A stretch of DNA of 64,000 nucleotides, from assembly GCA_963693365.1 (NCBI GenBank), contig CAVNZM010000006.1:2790001-2854000 (forward strand). The letters run 5' to 3'. Shown here one piece after another: positions 12,249 to 64,000 of the stretch. The position numbers were made by a program, and so were the translations under genes. The notes beneath the pieces were generated by a model. It was given only the letters and a program-made list of their open reading frames with translations, made no database searches and was not told the origin of the DNA. Each line of letters begins with the position of its first letter. Within the stretch, counting starts at the first letter, position 1. The stretch comes from Amoebidium appalachense. Its lineage: Eukaryota; Ichthyosporea.

Positions 12249-12634
12249 CAACACACTTCCTTCCCTCCCCTCCCTCTAACCCTTTCCCCTGTTGCATACA
12301 CACACCCAATCATAGCACCTACATGTGGTGGCTGTTACAGAACAAACAAGCCATTACGAACAAGCAAGGGCACCTTGCTCCAAAAACGGGTGCAAGTGGG
12401 GTTTACATAAGGTCTGCGTACAAGAGGGAGGGAGGGGGGGGGGGGGGGGGGGGGTTGATGTATGCGTTAGAGGGTTGGGAATATGGAGGAGACAACAAAG
12501 AGCAAACAGCAAAAACGTCACAAAAGTGGGATACCCAGAATCAAACAGTGTAAGCGTGCAGGCAGAAGACACTTGAACAGAGCCCATCATCAGGGGGTTC
12601 CTATGCCTCCAAGAGGGGGGGAGGGGGGGGGGGG
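5721..12634. other. Gene-poor, simple-repeat-rich interval
   Basis: No supported gene. 6.25-7.8 kb is a GT/G-rich degenerate array; 8.07-8.16, 9.57-9.61, 9.97-10.01, 10.69-10.74 and 12.14-12.17 kb carry C or G runs, often next to an A run (10.05-10.1 and 12.17-12.18 kb). A (CA)n block lies at 8.97-9.17 kb and a (TG)n block at 11.78-11.82 kb. The two non-repetitive stretches (about 10.3-10.55 and 10.97-11.6 kb) hold only frames under 100 codons, without recognisable motifs. Confidence 0.6.
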
Positions 12635-13159
12635 TTTGAATGCGGAACACGGTACGAAGTACGCATACACGAAGGACACATGCAAAGGCAAACATTCAAG
12701 TATGCAACATAGCCATGTGCACAGTATGCGTCATAAGCAGAGCCCATTCTCAGGGAGGGCCCAAGTCATCAATTGCGTCTGAGCTTCGACCCCTTAGCCC
12801 GCGTATATACGATTCTCCAACTCAGACAGCAGCATCAACTGGACTTGGGAGGGTCAACCCGTCTTGATCAAAGACGAGCAGGGTTGCTTATGCAAGCAAG
12901 GTGAGCAAAACGGTGAATATGTGTGTGCAAACTAATGCAGTTCAGCGAAAAATGCGTATGTGCTTACAGATGCATGACACAGAGCAACCATGCCCGGTTG
13001 CATGGAAGTAAAGCGGTCTCCACACAGTGGTCTGTCCTGAAAGGGCACCTCTGAAAGAAGACTGGGGGGGTTTGAATGCGGAACACGGTACGAAGTACGC
13101 ATACACGAAGGACACATGCAAAGGCAAACATTCAAGTATGCAACATAGCCATGCGCACA
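12635..13159 (+). repeat. Dispersed repeat, tandem dimer (one full unit plus a truncated unit)
   Basis: Unit A runs 12635-13070 and unit B 13071-13159. Both start with TTTGAATGCGGAACACGGTA directly after a G run, and unit A ends in GAAGACTGGGGGGG, which forms the G run of unit B. Unit B is cut short at a second long G run (13160-13185). The same sequence recurs at 13.9 kb and 31-32 kb. Frames inside it are short and unrelated to known proteins. Confidence 0.9.
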
Positions 13160-13355
13160 GGGGGGGGGGGGGGGGGGGGGGGGGGTGGAGGGGAGCTCAG
13201 AATGAAAAGAGGGAGGAGAACGAGAAAAGACGGGGGCATTGGGTAACGGTTGAGTGAAATTTGTCAGGAAACACAATACACTCCCAAACACAGAAAGGCA
13301 AAAAGCGTACGTGTTTGTCTCATTTGCGTGTGTTTGTCCACGTGTGTACATGTGT

Positions 13356-13386
<31 letters not shown>

Positions 13387-13498
13387 GAGGGGGTGTTACC
13401 CTTAAGGTGGCGGAGCTCCATGGCGTAGCCGTAGATGAACAGCCCACCAATAAGGTGGAAGATAGGGTTGACCCGGTTGGTCACAATGTAGCGACGGC

Positions 13499-13529
<31 letters not shown>

Positions 13530-13935
13530 TTTGTGTGTGTGTGTGTGTGTGAATGTGTGCAAGCGTGTGAGCATGCAACACCAGCAGAGCCCATGCTCCC
13601 GGGGGGGGGGGGGGGGGGGGGGAAGTGCTTTTGTGTGTGGCCGTGAGTGTGCAAGTGTGCTCGTGTGTGTGCTTGTAAGAGTAGTCCGTGAGCTAACACG
13701 TGTCCGTAGGTGTGTGTGTACAAGTGTGTTTATGGGACACGCAGTCTCCACAGCGGACCAAGGGACAGCATACAGAAGACAGACTCATTAGTGTGTCTTC
13801 CAATCCGCTAAGTCCCTTCTTCCCCATATATATCCAGACATGTAGGTGAAAACAGGCATAATTGGCAAAAACAGAAGGTCGCATGGACAGCAGGGAAAGG
13901 GGGGAGACAGAGAGAGGGGGGGGGGGGGGGGGGGG

Positions 13936-14239
13936 TTGAATGCAGAACACAGTACGAAGTACGCATACACGATGAGAAGCATGGTGCAGGACACATGCAA
14001 AGGCAAACATTCAAGTATGCAACATAAGCCATGTGCACAGTATGCGTCATAAGCAGAACCCATCCTTAGGGAGGGCCCAAGTCATCAATTGCGTCTAAGT
14101 TTCGACCCCTTAGCCCGCGTATATACGAAGCTCCAACTCAGCAGCATCACCTGAACTTGGGTGGGTCAACCCGTCTTGATCAAAGACGAGCAGGGTTGCT
14201 TATGCAAGCAAGGTGAGCAAAACGGTGAAGATGTGTGTG
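13936..14239 (+). repeat. Dispersed repeat, partial copy
   Basis: It begins TTGAATGCAGAACACAGTAC immediately after a G run. It follows the same unit through the shared segment TAGCCCGCGTATATACGA to GCAAAACGGTGAAGATGTGT, where it is replaced by a (GA)n array of about 60 bp (14246-14309). It carries the extra 16 bases (GAGAAGCATGGTGCAG) also present in the 31.5-32 kb copies but absent at 12.6 kb. Confidence 0.9.
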
Positions 14240-14244
14240 GGGAC

Positions 14245-14317
<73 letters not shown>

Positions 14318-15399
14318 CAATATGGTGGAACCAAACGGGTCACGATGCCCTTTCAAGGAAGTTTTTATGATTAGAGTCAATGGACTTGTTCATGATGCTC
14401 ATGCGTGTGTCTAAACTGATAGGTGAATTTATGTGTGTTTTCGCTCCATGTTTTGGTGTGCCTGTGTGTGCCTGCCCCCCCCCCCCCCCCCCCCCTCCCC
14501 TCTCCCCCCCGGCACCCAAATGTACTCTCTGTGTGTATGTGTGCAAGAACAAACATACACCGTGCTATTAAAGGAGCATATACCTATCTCGACATGCATG
14601 CACCGTGACATATCAAACCATTTATGAAATCAATAGAGGAAGGAAGGAACCAAGCCGTCACAATAGGGATATACCTCATGAAACAAGGCATATACGCCTA
14701 GGGAAAAAAGGATACGTGGAACCAGGAAGAATTTCCATGAGGTGCCATTCTTCGGTCTTCCGGGAGGAAGGGGGGGAAGAGAGAGAGAAAGGGCGGCAGA
14801 GGGGGGGAAGGGGGGGATGTATGCATTAGGGGGTTGGAAATAAAATGGGGATTTTGCGGGGGGGGAGGGGGGGGGGGGGGGGGGGGGATGATAGGGCTGG
14901 TCTCACCTGTACCACGCACCGGGACCGAAACCTGAAGCAGCAGAAATGATCCAGACACGGCCAGGTGTGTGTGTGTGTGTGTGTGTGTGAGTGAGTGTGT
15001 GTGTATGTGTGTGTATGTGTGTGTGTGCGCGCACACAGGTGTGTATATATTGTTGTGTCACTGCGTGTGTGGGGGGTTTATGGCTGTGACAGGTGTGTGT
15101 GTTGGTAGAAGATGGGGGTGGTGAGGGAAGGTGCGTAGAAGTGGGGCGGAGGAGTGTGGATTGAATTGTGTTGACGAGTGCATACGTGTTTGCGCAGAGA
15201 AAGAATAGAGTGAAGCGGAATGAAAAGGCTTGTCAGTAGCTGTGTTGTGTATTGCTTGTAACAAAAGTTGCTGGTGTATGTCGGGTGTTTGAAGGGCTGC
15301 AAAAGTGTTTGGCATGTGGTGATGTTGTGTGGATGTGTACTTGGGCATTGTACACGTCCCAACAAGTGTGTGTCGATGTGTTTGTGTGTGCGTGTGTGT

Positions 15400-15459
<60 letters not shown>

Positions 15460-16575
15460 GTGTGTGTGCGCTTCTGTGTGCCTGTTCCTGTGGGAATGCG
15501 TTCGTCTGTTTGACTGTGTGGTTGTTGCACATGCCCGAGGATAGGCGAACTTTCCCAAGCAGGTGTGTGCCTGTATTTGCACGGTTGCGCGACCATTGAG
15601 GAACATGCCTAAAGCCCTCGGAAAGTCGTATGTAAAATGTCGCAACTGTGTGCGTGAGCGCATGGGTGGGTGTGACTGTGTGTTAGGGTGTGTATCATGG
15701 CTGCGTGCGTGTGCATGCATATGCGAGTGACTGATGTGCATATCATACCATCGACATGCACAGTAACATCATCGTGTACCTGTGACTGTTGGCTGCCCCG
15801 TGCGCACAATACTCAACCAGCTCCCCCTAGTTGCGTTGTCAACAGTGCTTACAAAGAAAAAAAGGAGCCAAATAAATTTTGCAGCACACCGAAATCCAAA
15901 CAGGAAAAAGGAGAAGCAAAAAGGTTAAACACGCCAAGCTCTCACAAAGTACTTTTTTCTCTCAAGAATGCAGCCAACCCCAACCCCGCCTTCCCCCCCT
16001 TCCCCCCTCCACCCCTGCCCCCTCCCCCCCTCCCCCTCTGCCCTTCCACCCATCCCATCCTTCCCGCACCCCCTTTCTCAGACAATCATGTGACATGCAT
16101 GGGCAATACGCGCACACGCCAGCATACACACACTCACCAGCCATCTTTGTTGGGGGGAGGACGGACGGAGGGAGGGACTCAGACACTCTTCCTACCTGCC
16201 AGCTCTCTCACAGCCCAAAAATTGCACTGCAGCGCGGCCGCGTGGCTGGACGCTGCTCGCCCGCGGCGCCGAGCCGGAGCTGCGCGCGCGGCGCTCCATA
16301 AACATAGCCAAATATAGCTATTTGCTTATCAGAGAAATCCAGGGTTCGAATTCTGTTTTTGAAACTTTGGGGTAAAAATTGTTTGGGATTCGCCAAAAAA
16401 ACTTTGGAAAAGCATTTGGGAAAATCCTGTGCGTGCACAAAATATAAACAGACACGGCCCTCCTGAGCCCCTACCCACTCTTCAACCCCGAGCCTCAGTG
16501 ACCTACTTTATGACTCACTCACAGGGCCCGCAAACTACCCCCTCCTCCGTTGCCTCCCCCCAAAAGAGCCCCCCC

Positions 16576-16606
<31 letters not shown>

Positions 16607-16792
16607 AGAGAGGCCACCTCCTCCCCCCGGGCCATGCTGGCCATGGGCACCTATATTCGCCCACGGTCCACTTTACCTACGCGATTCCTCAGTCCCCCTC
16701 CTCCTCCCCCACTCCCTCCCCCCTCCCTCCCTCCCCTCCCCCCCCTCGCCTCCCCCCCCCCCCCCCCCCCCCTATCCCCCGGAGGTTCTTTG

Positions 16793-16847
16793 GGAATCCA
16801 GAAAAAAGTTTGGGAAATTCCCAAACTTTTTTTAGAATTGCGATTCC
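16793..16847. repeat. Strong imperfect hairpin
   Basis: Arms AAAAAAGTTTGGGAA (16802-16816) and TTCCCAAACTTTTTT (16818-16832) are perfect inverted repeats around a single A. They are extended by GGAATC on the left and GATTCC on the right. Similar GTTTGGGATTC and CTTTGG words occur at 16355-16415, so this may be one end of a decayed inverted-repeat element. Confidence 0.6.
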
Positions 16848-17116
16848 TGGAAAAATCAGCCACAGGTCCACCAATCATTCAACTAGATCTAAGGTAGCCT
16901 AAGCCAATCACCGTGCGAGAAGTGACGCCGGAATATATAATGTTGGGCCAGGGTCCCAGAAAATGTCATATATACATAAGGAGAAGTTGGTTTACAACGC
17001 CAACGAAAATACCAACTGACACCCCTTCAACACCGAGGGGTATTGATATGGCTCTCACACAATCCCTTCCTAGCCCTCGATAGACCGCTCTTTTGCACAC
17101 CCAATTGGGATGTCTC

Positions 17117-17168
<52 letters not shown>

Positions 17169-17266
17169 TCACACACGCACGCACGCGCGAGCGCGTGGCA
17201 CACACACGCACACGTGCACACGCGCACACACACACACCTGTACACACACACAACGCGCGCGCACAC

Positions 17267-17336
<70 letters not shown>

Positions 17337-18150
17337 GCGCGCGCGCGTGCGTGCGTGCACAGAATTACACAAACACACACACACAATTACATGCGGCGTT
17401 GTGGAATCAGGTTGCGGACATGCGGTAAGCACGCCCACACAAAAAATTAACACCCACACAATTTAGCACACAACACACATACATCCCCCACATACACACA
17501 CGCACACAAACATAGCTGCTGTGAGGACAATATTGTTGCCCACACTCATGTTAATAGTAATCCCCGGTCCGCGGGAGGTTGAGGGTGGGGAGGGGGGAGG
17601 GAGGGAGGCCCTCGGAGGGGAGGAGGGAGTGGGTGGGTGGGTGGGTGGGTGGGGTGGGGGGGGTGGGGGACGGAGGGGGACCCACCGGGGGCCCCTGCGG
17701 TTGCAATTGCCTGGGAGGTCCGGAGGGGGGAAGAGAGAGAGACTGGTTGGGGGGCCATCAACCCATCGAGCACGTGTGTTGACTTCCCCTCTCATCTCCC
17801 CTAGCGTGTGTCTCCCCCGGGATCGATGGGAGCAGAAGAACTGAAGAAGCCACCAAACCATCCCTGCCTCGTGTTACATAGGCTTAAAACGTTGGAAGAG
17901 TAATACTATTACAATGTGCAGGGATAGTGTGTGCAGCGCCCAAGGTCCGACACGACCAGGAGCCACCGTGATTCATTTTTTTGCTTTTCTTTTCTTTTTT
18001 CTTTGAAAATGGCTTTTTTCCCCGTTTTGTTCTCGGGGAGGGGGCCTAAGGGGTCCCTCATGGGAGCTACTGTCTTCCTCTAAGCACCGACTGTGCCCTA
18101 GCGAGGGTGCTAATGATCAAATGACTTTTCTATTATTTTGATTTTTGCTT

Positions 18151-18271
<121 letters not shown>

Positions 18272-18460
18272 CAGAGTATATATATCTCTCTCTCTTTTTA
18301 TTTCTCAGCTCTCTCCCCCCTCCCCGGGCCACCCCCTCTCTCTCTCTGTGTGTGTGTGTGTGAGGGGGGGGGGGGGATCGATTAACCCTTTCAACGTGAA
18401 AGTTTTCAACTGCCCACCACTGAATCTTCATCGAAGTCAATATAGGGTGATCTCCGACAG

Positions 18461-18497
<37 letters not shown>

Positions 18498-19002
18498 CCC
18501 CACCCCATGGCCACGGCCTTTGTGGTGGTGTGGCAGCGTGCAGTCCATTATGACGTCACAAAAGCATTTTTACTACCCACCACTGCATGACATTGGGGTC
18601 AACATTAGTCTCCAAGGCTATGTACCCACTGGCTTACGTAAGTGGCCGGGCACTACTACGCCGCAGGACGCCTACTGCAACAAAAAAAAAAAAAAAAAAA
18701 AAAAAAAGAGGCTGCAGGGAAGACAGCACTCGGAGTGACTAGGTCAACATAGCATAATCTCTGAGAGCTCCCCCTTCCCCCCAAATTATTTTCGGTAGGG
18801 GGGGGAGGAGAGGGGGGGAAGATTGGAATTGGGTGGGATGGGGTTGGGGTGCACCCCGGGTGTACGTTGTGAGTGCTTGCGGATACCGACGGAGAGGGGA
18901 GGGAGGGAAGGGCGGAGCTTGAGGTTCCAGCTAGGGGTTGCTCCATCATTTGTGTGCCTGTACTATTGTATACATGTTGTAATGACAAGTTCTCAATATC
19001 CT

Positions 19003-19034
<32 letters not shown>

Positions 19035-19091
19035 TAAAGGGCTTCCCGACCCAAAAACATGAAGGCTCGGACTCGGGTCCCTTTGTTTCTC

Positions 19092-19135
<44 letters not shown>

Positions 19136-20055
19136 CCCTCTCAAAAACGCCTGTCACCATCACCACCAAGTCCCTCCTGAGCCTTTTTCTCCCCCCGTCC
19201 CAAACTGTGTGTGTGTGCATGCATCGGATTGTGATGATAAACACACTACACACATCCCCGCCCACTGTTATAATTCGCTCAAAACCGGGCCCGCCTGCCC
19301 AATAGCCGGTTACATGGGAACGAGTCAAACGCAGGAGAAGGAATTGTTCAGAGGGTAGACCATACCATCGGATTGGACTGCGCCGATTTTGATACCAAAT
19401 AAGGCAACAGTTGGAGCAATGCAGCAGGTTCGGATAATGCAGTTTCTTTAATTCTAATTCATTATGGGTTGGACCACGGGTCCCCCGGCCGTCATTTTTC
19501 TACCTTAAAGACAAGCAACACACTCACACTCTTAGCCTTTGTGTCCTTATCGTGTTCAATAGCGAATTAGAGGATTCAGATAAATCTAGATGGCTAATAC
19601 TATCATAATAATGACACTATGGCTGACAATAAATATGGGTAGTTGATACGGTTACACACTCAAAAGCCAGCATGAGTATGAACAAGGTTTAACTAAACCC
19701 TTCAAAACCATGCACCCTAGGCCACTACTAAAGAGACACCCCACACATAATGATTGCCAAAAGCATAACATCAAACGTGCACCGCATACCCCCCTAACCC
19801 ACGGTCAACCTAAACCTAGTCTGCCATTCAAGTACTTGTATATGACAGGTCATAAAAACACAATCCCCCCCTCCCCCCCCCCCCCCCAAAAAAAGCAACC
19901 CCCCGTCCCCCAAACCCGTATACACACACACACACACACCAGCCAACAACCACCCACCCACACACCTTCTCATACTGAATGCGTCTACCCCCCCCCCCCC
20001 CCCCCCCCCCTTCTTCACCTGCACAACCCCCCCCCCCCCCCCCCCTCCCCCACCA

Positions 20056-26181
<6,126 letters not shown>

Positions 26182-26540
26182 TGTGCCGTAAACTGCCTAA
26201 ATCACTAACCCTAACAGAAGAAACTTAAATAAACGTATAGGCTATTAGCACGTAATGCAACTTGTTATAGTTAGCGCGGCCGCTGTGCTCTTTTACCTCT
26301 TCGGCCGTATGTTAGGAGGGTGGGAAACGTACAAGCAAAACCTGCTACTTCTCAAGTCCTCATTAAAACAACAAAACTCTCTCGTCTCACAGGTCTTTTC
26401 ATAAACTCACAATACGCCTAACTATACAAATATACAGACCTATATTTGCTTTACTAACATACTCCCTATGTTTTATCACTTAGAGCTGAATAAGAACCAT
26501 GTTCCCTTTGTCAAGAGTGGAACGAAACGACTTGAAGAAA

Positions 26541-26558
26541 CCGGCGCAGTTGCGCCGG
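26541..26558. promoter_or_regulatory. GC-rich palindrome 360 bp upstream of the G-alpha start
   Basis: CCGGCGCAGTTGCGCCGG has perfect 8-bp arms around GT, within a CpG-rich patch (26540-26570). Its position suggests a binding site or promoter element for the minus-strand gene. This is positional inference only. Confidence 0.25.
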
Positions 26559-27021
26559 CCGGCAGCCGCTCCAAACACCAACCGTTTTGCTCCAAACCGA
26601 GGTATAAATTTGGATGAAAGGGGTTTAATAAAAATATACTCTAGTATAAAGGGGTTCAACAAGAGAATTTGTTTGAAAAGCAAAATAGGTACTGGTCAAC
26701 TATTAACTGTGCAGCATGGTTTTAGCTAGGGTTTTGTACTTCAAGCGCAATGTGACTCATAACTGCAAAAAAAAGTTAAAATGAATTTTTTTTACTATAT
26801 TATGTCACATGGCAGCTTTTTTTCGGTTTTATTCGAGACTTCTGAACCATTATTGCCCTAAAGATGCCATTCAGTTTCCATATAAAAAAGAACAGTTGAT
26901 TCGGTAAAAGTCACGTAGCCAACGTGGACGCACCAAGTGGTGAGGCGTCGACCAATCATATCACGCAGCTCTGATGGTATCGCAGGAATGCTTTCCCCCC
27001 CAGAAACGGCGCAAAAAACTT

Positions 27022-27138
27022 TCACCCGACAGTTTTTTCCTGTTCGCAACTTGCGGGACCCTGTGCACATGCCACGGTGAACACGAAGACGGTAAGGTAA
27101 GCAAGCATGAACGATATAGACAGTTCGAAGGTCTGCAT
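27022..27138 (-). CDS. Possible small secreted peptide or signal-peptide exon (38 codons)
   Basis: ATG at 27138 opens MQTFELSISFMLAYLTVFVF followed by TVACAQG. This is a convincing hydrophobic signal core with a small-residue cleavage site, then a short Cys-containing tail and TGA at 27022. No homolog is recognised. It could be a chance frame, a tiny peptide, or a first exon using a donor near the cleavage site. Confidence 0.2.
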   Translation of the reverse strand: MQTFELSISFMLAYLTVFVFTVACAQGPASCEQEKTVG

Positions 27139-27467
27139 TATGCTTCCTGAACACTGCCCACTTGCAAGTACTAGCTCAGCTTCCATCACACCAGCTTTGG
27201 AGCTTGTGTGGACTGGCGGGGCTGTAACAAGCACCAACGTAGCGTTAGAGTGAGAGAGCGAGAGAGTTCATTTCTGCTTGAGGGCAGAGGAGAGCTCTCT
27301 GGCTCTCTCACTCTGTTGCTTTCAAATTAAAATTTATGAACCAGGAGGTCCCATACAACAGCTTGCATCACAACATGGTTTGCTTTTGTCATCAAGAGGC
27401 AGCTGTCGTGCCAACAGGGTTGTTGACGTAACTTCGAAGTCTGCGAGGTTTTGATTCCCTTACGCAG

Positions 27468-27591
27468 CCTTTGCATACCGCCTCCTTATTGACGACTCTG
27501 GTTATGCTATTTCTGGGGATGTGCGGAGTGACAGACGGAAGGCTGTTTTTGCGTTCAGGGAAAGACAAACCACTTGAGCCTGTCGCTAGAG
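27468..27591 (+). CDS. Possible exon (weak)
   Basis: A T/C-rich stretch ending TTACGCAG (to 27467) and AGAG|GTGAGT at 27588-27597 bracket 124 bases that resemble an internal exon. One frame is open throughout and has a hydrophobic run (LLTTLVMLFLGMCGV). A second frame (FAYRLLIDDSGYAISGDVR) ends at an internal TGA. No partner exons were found on the plus strand. Confidence 0.2.
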
Positions 27592-28824
27592 GTGAGTGGG
27601 AACAAAGTGGGTGTGTTGCTTCACTGAGAAGAGGGGTGGAAACATCTCATTTTGTAGCAAAACACGTCAACGTGCACGCACACGCGCACGCGCACACACA
27701 CACGCACGCACGCACACACACACATACACGCACACACATGCACACAGATCAAGGCACACATACACACAGGCACCAGCATACTGCACATGCACACACACAC
27801 ACACCTCACGTAGACATCCTGCAAGTTGCACGTGCACACTCATATATGCACATACACACACACACACACACGTTCAAACATGGCACAAACACACAAGGAC
27901 ACATAGATGCAACCACACACGTTCATACAAGCCCGCACATAGTGCACGTGGATTTCGAAGTAGACCACAGCCCCTCCTCGCCCTCCTCCTGGCCCCTTCC
28001 CCCCCTCCTCCCCCCCCACCCCTCTCCCCCCCCACAACACCTTTTCACACACATCATCGATTACCTACCCCTGTACACCCTGTTTGAACATCTCTCCTCT
28101 CTCTGTTTGCACACATGTAAAATACCTCTATGTTAAACGCCTCACACAGTCATGCAACTTCAGCAATACCGGTTGCTTGAGCAATTACAGTTTGGTTTAT
28201 TCAGTGGCTGGATGGTTTGGGTTGCGGTCCCACCCCTGTATCTTCATGCCTAATACATGCAAAAGGGTTGCTCCTACACACCAATACGTGTTGCGTGCTG
28301 CAGAAGGCAAAGTCATTGAATACTCTGTTTACTCATTTCAGCCCAACCTCCGAGATATATACAGTTGTAGTCCGTATTGCACAGGAAATTAATTTACAAC
28401 AATATTGCTGGTTGCCTTTATACACCATGGTTGGTTGACAAAGCATACACACACACAAGAAAAAGTGAAACAAATTTATGTAGTGAATTAAAAGTACGCA
28501 GAGCCAAAAGAAATCACGCTTGAGCTCCATCGGTACATTATTCCATTTAGCACGGATAACACAAACATGTTTTTCGTTCCAAACTTCGTGCCATAATGGG
28601 ACCTGCCCATGCTCAACCCACAGAATCATCATCAGTCATGCAAAGTAAAGAAGTGACTGCACACGGACTGTTCGATGGGGTGTGCTGTTCTCTGTTTGAG
28701 CAGGGAACTACGTCATTCACACATTTACACAAGACATTCGCCAGAAATTATTCGTCGGGTTGGTACGTGCAGAGAGTTGCTTTAGATTCATTCGTGCTTC
28801 TGATGTTTTTTTCCCCCTTGGGGG

Positions 28825-63518
<34,694 letters not shown>

Positions 63519-64000
63519 CTGGGTGGTGGGTTAAGGGGTTAGTAGTATAGAGTTAACCCCAATGGAGCATGAGTAACATAAATTGTTACTCATCTCGGTA
63601 TCCCGGGAACTTTTGGGAAATGGCTCGATTAGGATGAGTAACTTTTTAGATACTCATTACCCTCCATCAAAGAACCACGCTTTTGTACCTTGAGAATGGT
63701 CATATCGAGTTGAAATTTTCTATGAACAAAGCAAATATATTGTTTTACCAAGGCCCAGCAAGAAAACATGGTGTTTTATAGTACATTACTACACGACAAC
63801 ACCATGATCTTTATCCGCTGGCGGGTTTTTGGCTGTTTTCGTTCAGCCCTGGACTGCGCCTGTGTGATGCGCTCAATTGATGCCGCCGCCGCCGCCCAAA
63901 ATCACTAATTGATGAGTCACATTCTTGTGAGATGAGTAACTTTCTTCACACCTCGCAACCCCTTCGTGATCGCTCATAGTAAACATCATAATAATAGACT
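63519..64000. other. Upstream intron of the BEACH gene, with a repeated GATGAGTAAC motif
   Basis: No exon is visible upstream of exon 1 of this window. The interval contains a perfect 10-bp-arm hairpin ATGAGTAACA/TGTTACTCAT (63569-63593), GATGAGTAACTTT at 63633 and 63931, GATGAGTCAC at 63911, and a GCCGCCGCC patch near 63885. Confidence 0.5.

Larger units (their letters stand above)
26182..28824. other. Spacer between the G-alpha start and the BEACH stop
   Basis: The minus-strand promoter of the G-alpha gene should lie in 26182-27000, but no clear TATA or initiator can be called. A perfect palindromic arm pair CCGGCGCA/TGCGCCGG sits at 26541-26558. (CA)n with degenerate interruptions occupies 27680-27900 and a C-rich block 27975-28040. 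Two weak coding candidates are listed separately; 28.1-28.8 kb shows only short chance frames. Confidence 0.5.

Noticed and set aside
16225-16295. GC-rich island with GCGGCCGC considered as a cloning-vector remnant or CpG promoter
   Set aside because: The flanks are ordinary genomic sequence and no gene starts nearby; too short to call.

Overview
The window is eukaryotic nuclear DNA, intron-rich and saturated with simple-sequence DNA: long (GT)n/(CA)n, (GA)n and (CT)n arrays and many G or C homopolymers of 20 to 64 bases. Two spliced genes on the minus strand can be reconstructed exon by exon with consistent reading phases. The first is a 354-residue heterotrimeric G-protein alpha subunit of the Gi/Go class (26181 down to 20056, 6 exons). 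The second is most of a large BEACH-family protein resembling neurobeachin/NBEAL (63518 down to 28825, 44 exons, about 1,675 residues; its 5' end lies beyond the window). From memory, the five introns of the G-alpha gene fall at the codons and phases used by animal GNAI/GNAO genes. Together with the many-exon BEACH gene this suggests a holozoan (a unicellular relative of animals such as an ichthyosporean, or an early-branching animal). That placement is inference; no species is identified.

Layout. 1-1.0 kb: no gene seen. 1.04-2.7 kb (+): one long low-complexity Q/P/Y/R-rich orphan reading frame. 2.7-4.2 kb: GT- and G-rich spacer. 4.2-5.7 kb (+): a dead non-LTR retrotransposon (reverse transcriptase and C-terminal Cys/His region), itself interrupted by a 135-bp MITE-like element with inverted ends and a 9-bp target duplication. 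5.7-20 kb: gene-poor, simple repeats, plus copies of a G-tract-bounded dispersed repeat. 20.06-26.18 kb (-): the G-alpha gene. 26.2-28.8 kb: spacer with two weak coding candidates. 28.8-63.5 kb (-): the BEACH gene, whose introns hold a tRNA-Ser-like sequence, a TIR element of about 467 bp, more copies of the dispersed repeat, a 38-bp minisatellite and many microsatellites. 63.5-64 kb: upstream intron or flank with a repeated GATGAGTAAC motif.

The two genes belong to signalling (G-alpha: receptor-coupled GTPase) and membrane trafficking (BEACH: vesicle/lysosome-related scaffold). Nothing in the sequence links them functionally. The most unusual properties are architectural. Many BEACH introns start with a short donor followed by a C-tract and end in (CA)nG acceptors. 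Short tandem duplications straddle splice sites in both genes. A minisatellite repeats a donor-like GAG|GTAAAC about 18 times inside one intron. Nearly all other long open frames in the window are translations of simple repeats and are not reported as genes.
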